Notes: generated by a model from the sequence alone, not told the origin. A stretch of 64,000 bases of DNA from CAKVLG01 sp045637805 (GCA_045637805.1 JAZUAE010000012.1:124001-188000); one strand, 5' to 3'. Positions 24,941-34,298 are shown, counted from the stretch's first letter. Program-made: numbers and translations.

Positions 24941-26395
24941 ATGACTAAAGAAATTAGAACAAGGTTTGCACCAAGTCCTACAGGATTTATGCATGTGGGT
25001 AACTTACGTACAGCTCTTTATACTTATTTAGCTGCCAAATCTCAGGGGGGTAAATTTATTCTTAGAATAGAGGATACTGACCAAAAGCGATTTGTTGAAG
25101 GTGCAACTGATGTAATTTATAATACATTAAAAACCACAGGTATTACTTGGGACGAGGGGCCTGATATTGGTGGTGCGTTTGGACCTTACGTTCAAAGCGA
25201 ACGCAAACCACTTTACAGAAAATATGCTGAGGAACTTGTTGCAAGAGGTCACGCATATTACTGTTTCTGTTCTGACTCTAGCCAGGAAGATGTTGTGGAT
25301 GAAAATGGTGCTACAATATATGGTTATGGTAGAAAATGTCGAAACTTGTCTGAGGCTGAAGTTAAGGCAAAAATCGAAAGCGGCGCAAGCTACGTTATCA
25401 GGCAAAAGATACCACTAACTGGCACAACTACATTTGTTGACGAAGTGTATGGTGAAATTACCGTTCAAAATGATACACTTGATGACCAAGTACTCTTAAA
25501 GAGTGACGGTATGCCAACATACAATTTTGCCAACGTTGTGGACGACCATCTTATGGGTATTACTCATGTTATGCGTGGTAGGGAGTATATTTCATCTACA
25601 CCAAAGTATCAACTTTTATATGAAGCTTTTGGTTGGGAGGCTCCAAAAAATGTTCACTTATCACTTATTATGGGGCAAAATGAAGACGGCACAATCTCTA
25701 AACTTTCAAAGCGTCATGGTTCAACAACCTTTGACAAGCTTATAGCTGATGGTTATCTTCAAGAGGCTATCATAAATTATATTGCATTGCTTGGTTGGAG
25801 TCCAAAAGATGAACGTGAAATTTATACAATCGACGAGCTTGCTAAAATTTTCTCAATTTCAGGTATTACTAAATCTAATCCAGTATTTGATTACAATAAA
25901 CTTGCATGGGTAAATAGTGAATACATCAAAAAAATGCCCATTGACACTTTTATTTCTTATTCAAAAGATTACTTAAACGGATTATCTAAATTTGTGGCTG
26001 ATAAATGGGATTTTGCGGCTAGTTTAGCGCAGGGTAGAATATCAAAGTTCACTGATATACCAGCACTCTTTGCATTTCTTGATAGCTTTGGTGATTTTGA
26101 TGTATCAATCTTAGAGAATAAAAAGAACAAGTTGGATCTTGTCGGCGCGAAAGCGGTACTTGAAGATGTTATTCCAAAACTTGAATCTTTACAGACATGG
26201 AACTGTGAAAATATTAATAGTATTTTAACTGATTATGCCGCAGTGCATGAGGTGAAACTTGGACACCCTATGTGGGCAGTGCGTATCGGCGCAACAGGTT
26301 GTGCAGTTACTCCTGGCGGAGCTGGGGAAATGCTTTACTTACTTGGCAGAGATGAAACAATTAAACGTTTAAATAAAACATTAAGTAGAATATAA
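24941..26395 (+). CDS. gltX: glutamate--tRNA ligase
   Basis: 484 residues from ATG 24941 (GAGGT 6 nt upstream); the earlier ATG 24902 lies in the promoter. Class I synthetase: HIGH-type motif SPTGFMHVGN (His18), FILRIEDTDQKR, GIxWDEGP pattern as TGITWDEGPDIGG, and the KMSKS loop as KLSKRHG. A YYCFCS...RKC segment at 100-130 matches the zinc-binding insert of GluRS, with only part of its Cys ligands conserved. It charges tRNA-Glu in the cytosol. The length is normal. It is monocistronic with promoter and terminator. Confidence 0.93.
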   Translation: MTKEIRTRFAPSPTGFMHVGNLRTALYTYLAAKSQGGKFILRIEDTDQKRFVEGATDVIYNTLKTTGITWDEGPDIGGAFGPYVQSERKPLYRKYAEELVARGHAYYCFCSDSSQEDVVDENGATIYGYGRKCRNLSEAEVKAKIESGASYVIRQKIPLTGTTTFVDEVYGEITVQNDTLDDQVLLKSDGMPTYNFANVVDDHLMGITHVMRGREYISSTPKYQLLYEAFGWEAPKNVHLSLIMGQNEDGTISKLSKRHGSTTFDKLIADGYLQEAIINYIALLGWSPKDEREIYTIDELAKIFSISGITKSNPVFDYNKLAWVNSEYIKKMPIDTFISYSKDYLNGLSKFVADKWDFAASLAQGRISKFTDIPALFAFLDSFGDFDVSILENKKNKLDLVGAKAVLEDVIPKLESLQTWNCENINSILTDYAAVHEVKLGHPMWAVRIGATGCAVTPGGAGEMLYLLGRDETIKRLNKTLSRI

Positions 26396-26420
26396 AAAAG
26401 ACCCGCTTGGGTCTTTTTTT
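26395..26420. terminator. terminator of gltX
   Basis: AAAAAGACCC, GCTT, GGGTCTTTTT; usable in both directions for the convergent gene. Confidence 0.85.
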
Positions 26421-26429
26421 ATTCTATAA

Positions 26430-27173
26430 TTATTCGTTTACGTTTTCGTTTTCCTCTTGATTTTTTGTGTTTTTTTGATTTGATTTATTATGCATTAATC
26501 TCTTTGAGAAAATTTTCAATGTGTCTTTTGCATTATTCACAACCCATTTGCTTGTGTCTGTTAAAGGGTCGTCCCAGTACAATTCAGACTCTAAACCAAC
26601 TCCGATGCCTGCTATTAAAGGTCCTACGGCAATAGATAGTGTTGTTGCACCATTAACGACGTTGCAACCGTCAACACACAAAAGAACACCTTTTCTTCCG
26701 TCAAGTTCTATCGGCTGACCAACCATTCTTTTTAATTGAGCGGTTACCTTGTCGTCTTCTTCGCAAAGTTCGGTTCCATTTTGCTTTTGACGTTGTTTTA
26801 ACTTTTCATTGTTTCTTTTTGCAACCAATTCAATTGCTAGACTTTTAGGGTTGGTGTAGATTTTGTTTTTTTGTTCATCTTCTAGTTCAAAAATCATCAA
26901 GCCTTTTCCAAACTCTAAACCGCAGCTGCTAAAGTTTATAGAGAATGGAGCATAACATTCTGAACGGGCTCTTCCATGTTTTCTTAATTCATGTCGTTCT
27001 CCAAACTCAACCATAATCCAGTCTTGATAAATTGCCGGATCGCCATTATCATTTACAGTAATTTTTCCTTTAGTTTCAAATGTGTCTCCACAAGCACTTA
27101 TTCCTCTTATGGTAAGTGTTTGATCTTTTTCCCAAATATCTAAAAGTTTTGCATATTCTTCTTTTGAAAACAT
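26430..27173 (-). CDS. unknown protein
   Basis: 247 residues, not recognised; AGGAGG (27181-27186) lies 7 nt before ATG 27173. The first 100 residues are a mixed alpha/beta region (LTIRGISACGDTFETKGKITVNDNG). A Gly-rich, weakly hydrophobic segment (TTLSIAVGPLIAGIGVGLE, about 186-204) precedes an amphipathic helix, and the tail is Asn/Glu/Lys-rich low complexity. It converges on gltX. Confidence 0.68.
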   Translation of the reverse strand: MFSKEEYAKLLDIWEKDQTLTIRGISACGDTFETKGKITVNDNGDPAIYQDWIMVEFGERHELRKHGRARSECYAPFSINFSSCGLEFGKGLMIFELEDEQKNKIYTNPKSLAIELVAKRNNEKLKQRQKQNGTELCEEDDKVTAQLKRMVGQPIELDGRKGVLLCVDGCNVVNGATTLSIAVGPLIAGIGVGLESELYWDDPLTDTSKWVVNNAKDTLKIFSKRLMHNKSNQKNTKNQEENENVNE

Positions 27174-27272
27174 TGTATTGCCTCCTATAATTCATAAAAA
27201 ATATAACATATTTAAATCTAAAAGCCAAGGTGTGTTGTTTTTTGTATCAATATTGTTTAACTTGTTTCAAAT

Positions 27273-27779
27273 TTATAATTTTATTATATCTAAGCCATGT
27301 TTTTTTGCGTAGCCCACAGTTGATGCTGCACCACCAGTATCTTTGTGAGAGTAGGCGATTAAAATTGATGAGTTGTCTACCATATATTTATTGCGTATGT
27401 GTGTGCAGCCGTTAAAATAATGATCTTTTGTTACAAAGTAGAGTTTATCAAATGTGGTTTTGAGAGTTTCATATAAAGATTTATTTTCATCTTTATAGTA
27501 TTGTGCCTGATTTCCGCAAGGGATACAGCCGATTATGTAAACAGGATAGTCTTCGCTTTTAAGTTCGGTTAAAACTTCGCCAGCTAGCATATCAAAGCCC
27601 TCTGCAAGACCGTTGTAAAAAGTATTAATGCCACTATCAATTAGTTTTATCAATATTTCTTTGAGTTTTGTTCTAAGTTTTATGCAATCAGGGTGCGATG
27701 TGTTGTAACCCCAAGGCAAGTCCTTTGGTCTATGCCCTGTAAAACATGCTGATTGCTGTTTAGTTCCTTTCTGAATCAT
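27273..27779 (-). CDS. SLOG/DUF1273 family nucleotide-binding-like protein
   Basis: 168 residues. ACFTGHRPKDLPWGY at the start, YNGLAEGFDMLAGE in the middle and DNSSILIAYSHKDTGGAASTV near the end are the YpsA/DUF1273 signature, a Rossmann-like SLOG fold thought to bind nucleotide-derived ligands. The length is typical. It overlaps the end of the SDR gene by 20 nt, so both are one minus-strand operon. YpsA proteins have been tied to cell division, and SLOG proteins to nucleotide signalling; the role here is unknown. Confidence 0.82.
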   Translation of the reverse strand: MIQKGTKQQSACFTGHRPKDLPWGYNTSHPDCIKLRTKLKEILIKLIDSGINTFYNGLAEGFDMLAGEVLTELKSEDYPVYIIGCIPCGNQAQYYKDENKSLYETLKTTFDKLYFVTKDHYFNGCTHIRNKYMVDNSSILIAYSHKDTGGAASTVGYAKKHGLDIIKL

Positions 27780-28587
27780 CTTTTAATCCTTTAAAATTTT
27801 CTTCGCCTGAAGAAGTTAATACGTTTGTCATAATTCTTGAAATTGTGTTTGGGAAAATTCTTGAAAAGGTGCGAAGCAGTTTTCCGTCAAACCCAACGGT
27901 TATATGTCTTCTCTTTCTATTGATCTTGTTTAAAATTTTAGCAGCTGTTTTGTCTGCATCGCTCGCAAACTTTTCTATCTTACCTGTGAGCTTTCCGTCA
28001 CGAAATAGTTCAGTTTTAATAAAGCCTGGATAAACCCCTGCAATGTAAACACTTTGATTTTCTTCACGGAGCGCATCAGTAAAAGCTTTGAGTGCTGCCT
28101 TGCTTGCCGAGTACATGCTTGTGCCGATTACTGCAGCAAAAGCGGAAGCACTTGATATGTTTATAATTGAGGCGTCTTTGCTTTGCTTTAAAATAGGCAA
28201 TAAGTTTTTACAAGAGTAGACGCTGGAAAATAGGTTGGTATCAATGACCAGAGCTGCTCGCTCTAGGCTCAAATTTTCAAACCTTCCAAATGGTGGCATG
28301 ATGCCTGCGTTGTTAATCAAAACATCAATTTTTATTGATTTTTCAGCAATTTTTGATGAAAATTCTTCCCATTTTGCGTTTTTTGACACGTCAAACAAGA
28401 ATGGAGTAAAGTTTGAAGAATTTAATTCTTTTACAAGCAAATCCATTTTTTCTTTATTTCTTGCAATGCCGATTACTTTTGCAGAGTAACGCGTAAGCAA
28501 AAGTTTAGTAAGTTCTTTTCCAAGCCCGCCAGTCACACCTGTAATTACTATTGTTTTTCCGTTTAACCAACTTTTCTTTTGTTTCAT
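27760..28587 (-). CDS. short-chain dehydrogenase/reductase
   Basis: 275 residues, classical SDR: TGVTGGLG (16-23) binds NAD(P), LFDVS and NNAG (92-95) stabilise the fold, and the catalytic set is Ser near 145, Tyr159 and Lys163 in YSASK. The following VYPGFIKTEL is the usual P-G-x-x-T motif, and the C-terminal 80 residues resemble the DltE/YqjQ-type SDRs. Substrate unknown. No Shine-Dalgarno: TTGCAA-17-TAAAAT ends 6 nt before ATG, so it is probably leaderless. First gene of an operon with the SLOG gene. Confidence 0.85.
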   Translation of the reverse strand: MKQKKSWLNGKTIVITGVTGGLGKELTKLLLTRYSAKVIGIARNKEKMDLLVKELNSSNFTPFLFDVSKNAKWEEFSSKIAEKSIKIDVLINNAGIMPPFGRFENLSLERAALVIDTNLFSSVYSCKNLLPILKQSKDASIINISSASAFAAVIGTSMYSASKAALKAFTDALREENQSVYIAGVYPGFIKTELFRDGKLTGKIEKFASDADKTAAKILNKINRKRRHITVGFDGKLLRTFSRIFPNTISRIMTNVLTSSGEENFKGLKDDSERN

Positions 28588-28593
28588 AACTTT

Positions 28594-28622
28594 ATTTTAA
28601 CAAATATCGACAATTCTTGCAA
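28594..28622 (-). promoter_or_regulatory. promoter of SDR gene, 6 nt from ATG
   Basis: Minus strand TTGCAA (28617-28622), 17 nt, TAAAAT (28594-28599), AAAGTT, ATG. Confidence 0.6.
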
Positions 28623-28678
28623 TCGTTTTAATGTATGGATTCGTAGATAAATGTCGAAAATGATATAGATAATTTTAT

Positions 28679-28707
28679 TTGCTTCAAATTTTTGTATATG
28701 TTAAACT
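28679..28707 (+). promoter_or_regulatory. promoter of gene 28726
   Basis: TTGCTT, 17 nt, TAAACT; AGGGGG ribosome site follows. Confidence 0.55.
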
Positions 28708-28725
28708 AAATCTATAGGGGGAATT

Positions 28726-30984
28726 ATGAAACAAGTAGATAGTGAGCTTATTGCTCTTGAAAATGAGTTTGGTGACTGGTTTAACAAGGATAAATTTATA
28801 AGTCCTAAAATGACCAAAAAACTCTATCCTTACCGTGAGATGTTTAAACCTATTAAGGTCAATAGTCTTGAGATAAAAAATAGAATCGTTATGGGACCTA
28901 TGGGAAATGTTAATATGGCAGACGAAACGGGTAGACCTAGCGAAAAAATGATTAAATATTTCGAAGAACGTGCAAAAGGTGGCGTTGGACTAATTACTAC
29001 AGGACTGGTGCCAACTACTTATGGTATTGATAGTACAATTATTGAACAGGATAAATTGTCTTACTTTCCACGTGTCGACCGCAGCCGCACAAACCTTGTT
29101 GGGTGGAGAAATTTAGCTTATGCGGTGCATAATCACGGGTCTAAGATATTTATTCAATTAACTGCGGGACTTGGGCGTGTAGGTAACCCTGAGTGCTTGA
29201 TTAAGCAATTTAAACTCCCAGTATCAAGTTCTTGGAATCCTAATTTTTATATTTCAGCAATACCTTGTAGAAAACTTTCTGACGGGGAAATTAAAAAAAT
29301 TATTAAAAAGACTGGTCAGGCTGCTGCAGACAGTAAGGCGTGTGGTTTGGACGGGGTGTATTTACATGGACATGAAGGGTATTTAATTGAGCAGCTTACA
29401 AACCCTGCTTTTAACCGCAGAAAACTTGGTAGATATAGAAACTACAAGCAGTTTGGTATTGATTTAATAAAACACATACGTGAACGTGTTGGTGCTAAGT
29501 TTCCGATTATGTATAGAATTGATTTATCACTCATGCTTGGTGCAACCTATGGCGAGCGTTTAGGCAGCATTAAGCAATTAAAGAAGTTTAAAAACGAAAG
29601 GAGCATTGCTGAAACTCTAGAGTATATGAAAGATCTCGTTAAAGCAGGCGTTGATATGTTTGACGTAGATCTTGGCTGTTATGATAACTGGTGGTTGCCA
29701 CACCCACCCTCATCTATGCCATCTGGTTGTTTCCTTGATATCAGTAAGATTGTTAAAGATTATTTTAAAGCAAACAATGTGCTTTCAAATGCTGGGTTTG
29801 AAGTTCCTGTTGTTGGTGTTGGTAAGCTTGGTTATCCAGATTTGGCAGAAAAAGCACTCAGAGATGAAAAATGTGATATGGTAATGCTTGCGCGTCCGTT
29901 ACTCGCTGATAGTGAGTGGGTAAACAAGGCGTACAAAGGCGAAGTTGATTCTATTCGTCCTTGCATAGGTTGCCACGAGGCGTGCATAAAAGAGTTTGTT
30001 GAAGGTGGACATCCACAATGTGCTGTCAACCCATTAACGGCATTTGAAAGTGAACTTGGAAAATTATCTAAGGCTGAGAAAAGTAAAAGGGTGGCTGTGG
30101 TAGGCGCAGGCCCTGCGGGCATTATTGCGGCCAAAACTCTGATTGCTAGAGGACACTCGGTTGATTTATATGAAAAGAGTGCGAAAGTGGGCGGAACGCT
30201 TATCCCTGCATCGGTACCTAAAATTAAGTATGAGCTTGCTAACTATGTTGCTTATCTTAATGGTCAGGTTAAGGTTTTACAAAAAGATAAGAAGTTTAAG
30301 CTTTTGCTTAAAACTCCTGCAACGGAAGAGAATTTAAATGGCAAATATGATGCTATTGTTTTTGCAACAGGGTCATATATGTCGCAGCTTCCAGTACCTG
30401 GTGCTGTTCAAAAGCACGTTAAGACAACAGTTGAAGTTTTGTCTGACTTAAAGCTAATTGAAAAAGCTGATAACATTGTCGTTATCGGTGGCGGCGATGC
30501 TGGAGTTGAGGTCGCGTACTGTGCAGCTTATGAGTACGGCAAAAATGTTTCAATTGTAGAACTTGAGCCTTATCTTATGAAACATACATGTACGGCTAAT
30601 CGTGGGCACTTATTGCATTATCTAGAAAAGGCTGGGGTACAGGTGTACAACTGCTCTAGTGTTACCAAAATTGATGATGACAGTGTTGAAATCTTGCGTA
30701 ACTTTAGCAAGACTGTTCCAAGTCCATTTAATACTTGGACGCCAGTTCTTCCTGATAATATTAAGAACCCGCTTGCGCCAAAGATTCGCAAAGATATGCG
30801 TGCAATGTCGCTTCCAAGTGATCTTGTAATTGTGGCTGCGGGAACAAAATCAAATAATGAACTATATCAACAAGCTGTTCAAAATAGATATGCAAAAGAA
30901 CTTTACAATGTAGGTGACAGTAATATTTGTGGCAAAGTTTACACAGCAGTAAAGTCTGCGTTTAATAAGGCAAGAGTTGTATAA
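28726..30984 (+). CDS. Old Yellow Enzyme-type FMN/Fe-S/FAD oxidoreductase
   Basis: 752 residues in the order of 2,4-dienoyl-CoA reductase (FadH), BaiCD and NADH oxidase relatives. A FMN TIM barrel at about 30-400 has NRIVMGPMG, GVGLITTG, and GVYLHGHEGYLIEQLTNP-type sequence with R at the active site. A 4Fe-4S cysteine set C-IG-C-HEA-C-x11-C lies near 415-435. A FAD Rossmann fold (VAVVGAGPAGIIAA) and an NAD(P) fold (IVVIGGGDAGVEVA) follow. The family reduces alpha,beta-unsaturated compounds in the cytosol of anaerobes. Substrate unknown. Monocistronic. A stem TATAAAAGT/ACTTTTATA (30980-31009) follows without a T-run. Confidence 0.88.
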   Translation: MKQVDSELIALENEFGDWFNKDKFISPKMTKKLYPYREMFKPIKVNSLEIKNRIVMGPMGNVNMADETGRPSEKMIKYFEERAKGGVGLITTGLVPTTYGIDSTIIEQDKLSYFPRVDRSRTNLVGWRNLAYAVHNHGSKIFIQLTAGLGRVGNPECLIKQFKLPVSSSWNPNFYISAIPCRKLSDGEIKKIIKKTGQAAADSKACGLDGVYLHGHEGYLIEQLTNPAFNRRKLGRYRNYKQFGIDLIKHIRERVGAKFPIMYRIDLSLMLGATYGERLGSIKQLKKFKNERSIAETLEYMKDLVKAGVDMFDVDLGCYDNWWLPHPPSSMPSGCFLDISKIVKDYFKANNVLSNAGFEVPVVGVGKLGYPDLAEKALRDEKCDMVMLARPLLADSEWVNKAYKGEVDSIRPCIGCHEACIKEFVEGGHPQCAVNPLTAFESELGKLSKAEKSKRVAVVGAGPAGIIAAKTLIARGHSVDLYEKSAKVGGTLIPASVPKIKYELANYVAYLNGQVKVLQKDKKFKLLLKTPATEENLNGKYDAIVFATGSYMSQLPVPGAVQKHVKTTVEVLSDLKLIEKADNIVVIGGGDAGVEVAYCAAYEYGKNVSIVELEPYLMKHTCTANRGHLLHYLEKAGVQVYNCSSVTKIDDDSVEILRNFSKTVPSPFNTWTPVLPDNIKNPLAPKIRKDMRAMSLPSDLVIVAAGTKSNNELYQQAVQNRYAKELYNVGDSNICGKVYTAVKSAFNKARVV

Positions 30985-31008
30985 AAGTAAAAAGATTTCA
31001 CTTTTATA

Positions 31009-31150
31009 AATGAAGATTCCTTACGGACATGAAAGTTGCTAGTCGCAACATGGTTGACCCTTGGTAAATTTCTGCCTTTATGCAAACTGAAAGTTTGCAC
31101 TTAATGGCGAGCGAATGTGAGCATCTTCATTAGTGTGGCGGCTTCATGTG
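31009..31150 (-). mobile_element. gene-less copy of the IVP-type hairpin element
   Basis: Read on the minus strand, the first half (ATGAAGCCGCCACACTAATG onward to the GCAAACT/AGTTTGC hairpin) matches 58763-58832 at about 80%, and the second half (TTGCGACTAGCAACT, CATGTCCG, CTTCAT) matches 59241-59300. The IVP gene between them is missing, so this is an internal-deletion derivative. Confidence 0.6.
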
Positions 31151-31167
31151 TTTTAGCACTCTTAATT

Positions 31168-31193
31168 AAAAAAAGACCCTTTCGGGTCTTTTT
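31168..31193. terminator. terminator of the 33374-31192 operon
   Basis: AAAAAGACCC, TTTC, GGGTCTTTTT, symmetrical with T-runs on both strands. Confidence 0.85.
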
Positions 31194-32037
31194 ACATTTC
31201 TGGTTCATCTTCTTCGTTTGTGCTAGCTTTGCATTTTGTAAATGAAGATTGAGTTCTTGGTGTAACTTCAATTATTGATTCTTCGTACTTTGTAGTAGAT
31301 GTTGTGAATGTGTTTTGAGTTGGGATTGTAGTGCGATCTTTTGAAGAATCCTTGCTTGTGTCAGTTTCAACTAAACATTTTAGGTCGTTATAAAAAGGGT
31401 GGTCTTTTGGAATAAATGTTAAGATGTCGCTGCCAAATATTGAAATTTGTTGTATTAATAATCTTGTAGGCAATGATTTAATGCATCGATTAAAATCTGC
31501 TTGGCCTTTTTCTGCTGCTTCTTTTGTAGAAAACATTGTGTTCAAGTCTACAATATTGCTTGAAATTTTTAAAATGTTATTAGAACTATATGTTCTTATT
31601 AATTTTTCTATAAATTCTGGATTTACAGCAGCTTCGTAATAATTTTCAAGAATATCCTGTATGTCCTCATCGTTATAATTAGGATAAGGTCCGCTTTTTA
31701 TTTTGCCATCAAGATATGCGAGCATTAAATTTACATTCTTTTGATGTTCAATATTTTCTGGGCTAACAGGGTAGTAAATGGTCATAACAGGTTTTGTGTT
31801 GTAAAGTTTTTCCATAAAATTAGCATCATTTGTGTGAGCTTTTGATAATTGAACTTTATGAAAATTAGATTTTATGTCGCTAATGTAATTTATTATTTTA
31901 TTGTCAATGGTTTGAGGGCTGTCAGTGAGCTTAGCACCGGCATTTGTTAACAATTTTACATATCTTCTTGTGTTTAGCAGTTGTTGTTTTTCTGCTTTCT
32001 TTTGCTCTTTAGCTAAGCGTATAATTTTTCTTTTCAT
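31192..32037 (-). CDS. unknown protein, third gene of a GNAT operon
   Basis: 281 residues, not recognised. It is mainly helical and charged. The N-terminus (LAKEQKKAEKQQLLNTRRYVKLLTNAG) is a likely coiled coil, and the last 70 residues are Thr/Ser-rich low complexity (TTIPTQNTFTTSTTKYEE). No signal peptide. A weak AAAGGA-type site precedes the ATG. It is 13 nt after the second GNAT gene, so one transcript is likely. Confidence 0.65.
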   Translation of the reverse strand: MKRKIIRLAKEQKKAEKQQLLNTRRYVKLLTNAGAKLTDSPQTIDNKIINYISDIKSNFHKVQLSKAHTNDANFMEKLYNTKPVMTIYYPVSPENIEHQKNVNLMLAYLDGKIKSGPYPNYNDEDIQDILENYYEAAVNPEFIEKLIRTYSSNNILKISSNIVDLNTMFSTKEAAEKGQADFNRCIKSLPTRLLIQQISIFGSDILTFIPKDHPFYNDLKCLVETDTSKDSSKDRTTIPTQNTFTTSTTKYEESIIEVTPRTQSSFTKCKASTNEEDEPEM

Positions 32038-32050
32038 ACTAAATCCTTTT

Positions 32051-32662
32051 TTAATAAATTGAGTTTACGAGTTCGTCCTCGTTTGTCTTACTTGTGTTTT
32101 TTTGTTTATCAGACTCTTTTATGATTTTTACGAACTTTATGCTGTCGTCCGCGTTCGCTCTAAAAATAATAGGTACAAATCCGTTTTTTAAATAAAAACA
32201 TTCATTTGCGTCCACTTCTTGCTCTGGGTTGATTTTGTTTTTTCTAAATCGTGCGATTGCGTTAAGTCTAAATGTATCAAATCCACGCTCCGCTGCTAAT
32301 GATTGTAAGAACTTTACCATCTCTGATCCGATTCCTCGATCCCTTAGGTTTTCTTCAACAAATAAGGTTGCAAGATAAAAAGTGTCAGGCTTGTTGTCTC
32401 GATATATTTCATCAACTGAAGCTCTTGCAATTTTTACATACTCATAATCACCAAGAGGGTTTTTGAATAATGTATATCCGGTGTAAACGGATAAATATTC
32501 GTTTATGGTAGACCTTTCGCGTTCTTCAATAAGGATAAAAAATTCGCCATTTTTTGTTTTTAGAATTGAACCTAATAAACCATTGTTTAAAAATGACATT
32601 ATCATGCTAGAATCAGCGATTTGGTCGTCATTATTAACGAATTTGATGTTATTTTGCGACAT
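32051..32662 (-). CDS. GNAT family N-acetyltransferase
   Basis: About 203 residues from ATG 32662, which overlaps the end of the upstream gene by 14 nt; TTG 32689 and ATG 32680 are alternatives. The GNAT core is seen in FYLATLFVEENLRDRGIGSEMVKFLQSLA (shown as the strand plus R-x-x-G-I-G-x-x acetyl-CoA loop), then RGFDTFRLNAIAR and CFYLKNGFVPI. The motif A loop RDRGIGSE is intact, so it is probably active. Substrate unknown. Middle gene of a minus-strand trio. Confidence 0.72.
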   Translation of the reverse strand: MSQNNIKFVNNDDQIADSSMIMSFLNNGLLGSILKTKNGEFFILIEERERSTINEYLSVYTGYTLFKNPLGDYEYVKIARASVDEIYRDNKPDTFYLATLFVEENLRDRGIGSEMVKFLQSLAAERGFDTFRLNAIARFRKNKINPEQEVDANECFYLKNGFVPIIFRANADDSIKFVKIIKESDKQKNTSKTNEDELVNSIY

Positions 32663-33374
32663 TTTCAAATATTTCTCCATGCTTTTCAAGTTTGTTTATT
32701 AAAAAGGCACTTATTTGTCTAGATTCGTTTTCTATTCTAAGTGCTCTAGGTTTTTCCTCGCCGTTATATTTGATTGCGATAGGTTGAGTGGCGTTGCGAG
32801 CATAAACTCTGAGGTTGGTGGCGTTTGATTTAGTTTGTTTGTATGTACCAACGTCTCTAAATCCGCAGCTTTTGAAGAATTGTTCTGTGCGGTCACCAAG
32901 GCTTTGGCTTTCAGTAACTTTATTGTTTATATTTTTAAATGAAATAATAGGGTCTGCAGGAGCGTAGGCAATGAGGTACTTAAATCCCTGTTTTGCAGCA
33001 AGCTCAACGGCAACAGCGGCCATACGTGAGGCGTAGTGGTTGCCACGATACAAATAATCTAATTCAAGATTCAATATATTTAAAGCGTCCTTGTCTGAAC
33101 TAACTGAACGCAAGTTCATTTTTCCAAGATCTTTTACAAAGTATCCGTCAGTTGCTGACTTTCTAATTGTGCGCACTGAAATTGTAGCAAAGTAGCCACG
33201 TTTCTCGTGTGTTTCACTGACTGTAAGCAATGCGATTTCTTTATTCTTATTGAAAAACACATACGATGCTGTGTTTGTTTCATTATTAATATTTGTCAAA
33301 GGTTTTTCCTTGATTGTTTTAAGTAATAATTTGTATGCGCCTAATGTGTTGTATTCTGTATTTGCAATTTTCAT
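32649..33374 (-). CDS. GNAT-like acetyltransferase
   Basis: 241 residues; GGAGTACTAGTT before ATG 33374. A GNAT fold is suggested by the strand ending LELDYLYRGNHYASRMAAVAVELAAKQGF, with the N-H-Y-A loop in the acetyl-CoA position, and by QFFKSCGFRDVGTY near the C-terminal part. The R/Q-x-x-G-x-G/A loop is degenerate compared with the next gene. The last 40 residues are charged. First gene of the trio. The two GNATs side by side may be old paralogues. Confidence 0.6.
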   Translation of the reverse strand: MKIANTEYNTLGAYKLLLKTIKEKPLTNINNETNTASYVFFNKNKEIALLTVSETHEKRGYFATISVRTIRKSATDGYFVKDLGKMNLRSVSSDKDALNILNLELDYLYRGNHYASRMAAVAVELAAKQGFKYLIAYAPADPIISFKNINNKVTESQSLGDRTEQFFKSCGFRDVGTYKQTKSNATNLRVYARNATQPIAIKYNGEEKPRALRIENESRQISAFLINKLEKHGEIFENVAK

Positions 33375-33516
33375 AACTAGTACTCCTTGTTTTGTAAGGT
33401 AGCATGGATTATAACATGCAAAATCTAATATTTCAAGGGGGTTTTTGAAAAAAAATTCGACAAAATTTTTATGGTTATAAGGGTATAAAATTATTTAGTT
33501 ATGTAATAATTAAAAT

Positions 33517-34026
33517 ATGAAAACGTGGTTGTGGTTGGTGTGTATATTTTCGGTTATAGGACTATGTGTGTTTTTCACTATTTACTTTAATGCAACAAGT
33601 GTGAAATATGAAAAAGAGTTTCAGGTGTATGCTGAAAAATTTAAAATAGACAAGGCACTTGTGATGGCTGTTGCAAAAACTGAGAGTGGGTTTGATAAAG
33701 ATGCAAAAAGTAAAGCGGGAGCGATAGGTGTTATGCAGCTTATGCCAGCAACGGCCCAGTGGGTTGCAGAATCCATTGGAGAGGAATATAAAGAGGAAAG
33801 TTTGTGCGATGCTGAAACAAGTATTAAGTACGGAAGTTTTTATTTATCCTATCTTATAAATAAGTATGAAGATTTGATTTATTCACTTGCGTGTTATAAT
33901 GCGGGCGAGGGCACTGTTTCTAGTTGGGGAGTTCCTGGTGAAATGATGGTTGCAGATATTTTATATACTGAAACACAAAATTTTGTTAAAAAGGTGCTTA
34001 AAAATTACGAAATGTTTAAAAAGTAA
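33517..34026 (+). CDS. membrane-anchored SLT lytic transglycosylase
   Basis: 169 residues: N-terminal TM anchor (about 3-25), then an SLT/lysozyme-like domain with the catalytic Glu in AKTESGFDKDAKS, GAIGVMQLMPATAQWVA and LACYNAGEGTV. These are the hallmarks of family 1 lytic transglycosylases, which cleave MurNAc-GlcNAc bonds outside the membrane and often open the wall for secreted machines. No clear Shine-Dalgarno; TGTAATAAT ends 6 nt before ATG, a weak leaderless candidate. A terminator follows at 34080. Confidence 0.88.
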   Translation: MKTWLWLVCIFSVIGLCVFFTIYFNATSVKYEKEFQVYAEKFKIDKALVMAVAKTESGFDKDAKSKAGAIGVMQLMPATAQWVAESIGEEYKEESLCDAETSIKYGSFYLSYLINKYEDLIYSLACYNAGEGTVSSWGVPGEMMVADILYTETQNFVKKVLKNYEMFKK

Positions 34027-34079
34027 AATTTGCATAAAAATAACTAAAAATTGCAATTTTGATAGTGTTTTTCACTTTT

Positions 34080-34102
34080 AAAACGTAAATTTTGCGTTTT
34101 TT
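34080..34102 (+). terminator. terminator of the transglycosylase gene
   Basis: AAAACG, TAAATTTTG, CGTTTT with T-run. Otherwise 34027-34298 holds only AT-rich DNA and the next promoter. Confidence 0.5.
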
Positions 34103-34237
34103 ATAAAAACATATACTGTTTATTTTTGAGCCATGCTTTAGTAAAAGATGGTGTTTAATAGTGTAATTTCGAAGAGTTGTGGGCGAAAAAAATTATGTTA
34201 TGAAAATATAAAATGTTTAAAAATGTCATTTTTATCC

Positions 34238-34266
34238 TTGCCAACAAGTTTGCGTTATGTTATACT
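34238..34266 (+). promoter_or_regulatory. promoter of the 34299-42168 operon
   Basis: TTGCCA (34238-34243), 17 nt, TATACT (34261-34266). Confidence 0.5.
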
Positions 34267-34298
34267 CTTTATTATACAAATAATAAAGGGCGATAGCT

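Noticed and set aside
30980..31009. TATAAAAGT/ACTTTTATA stem as terminator of the oxidoreductase gene
   Set aside because: The stem is AT-only and no T-run follows; it may just be the edge of the hairpin element.
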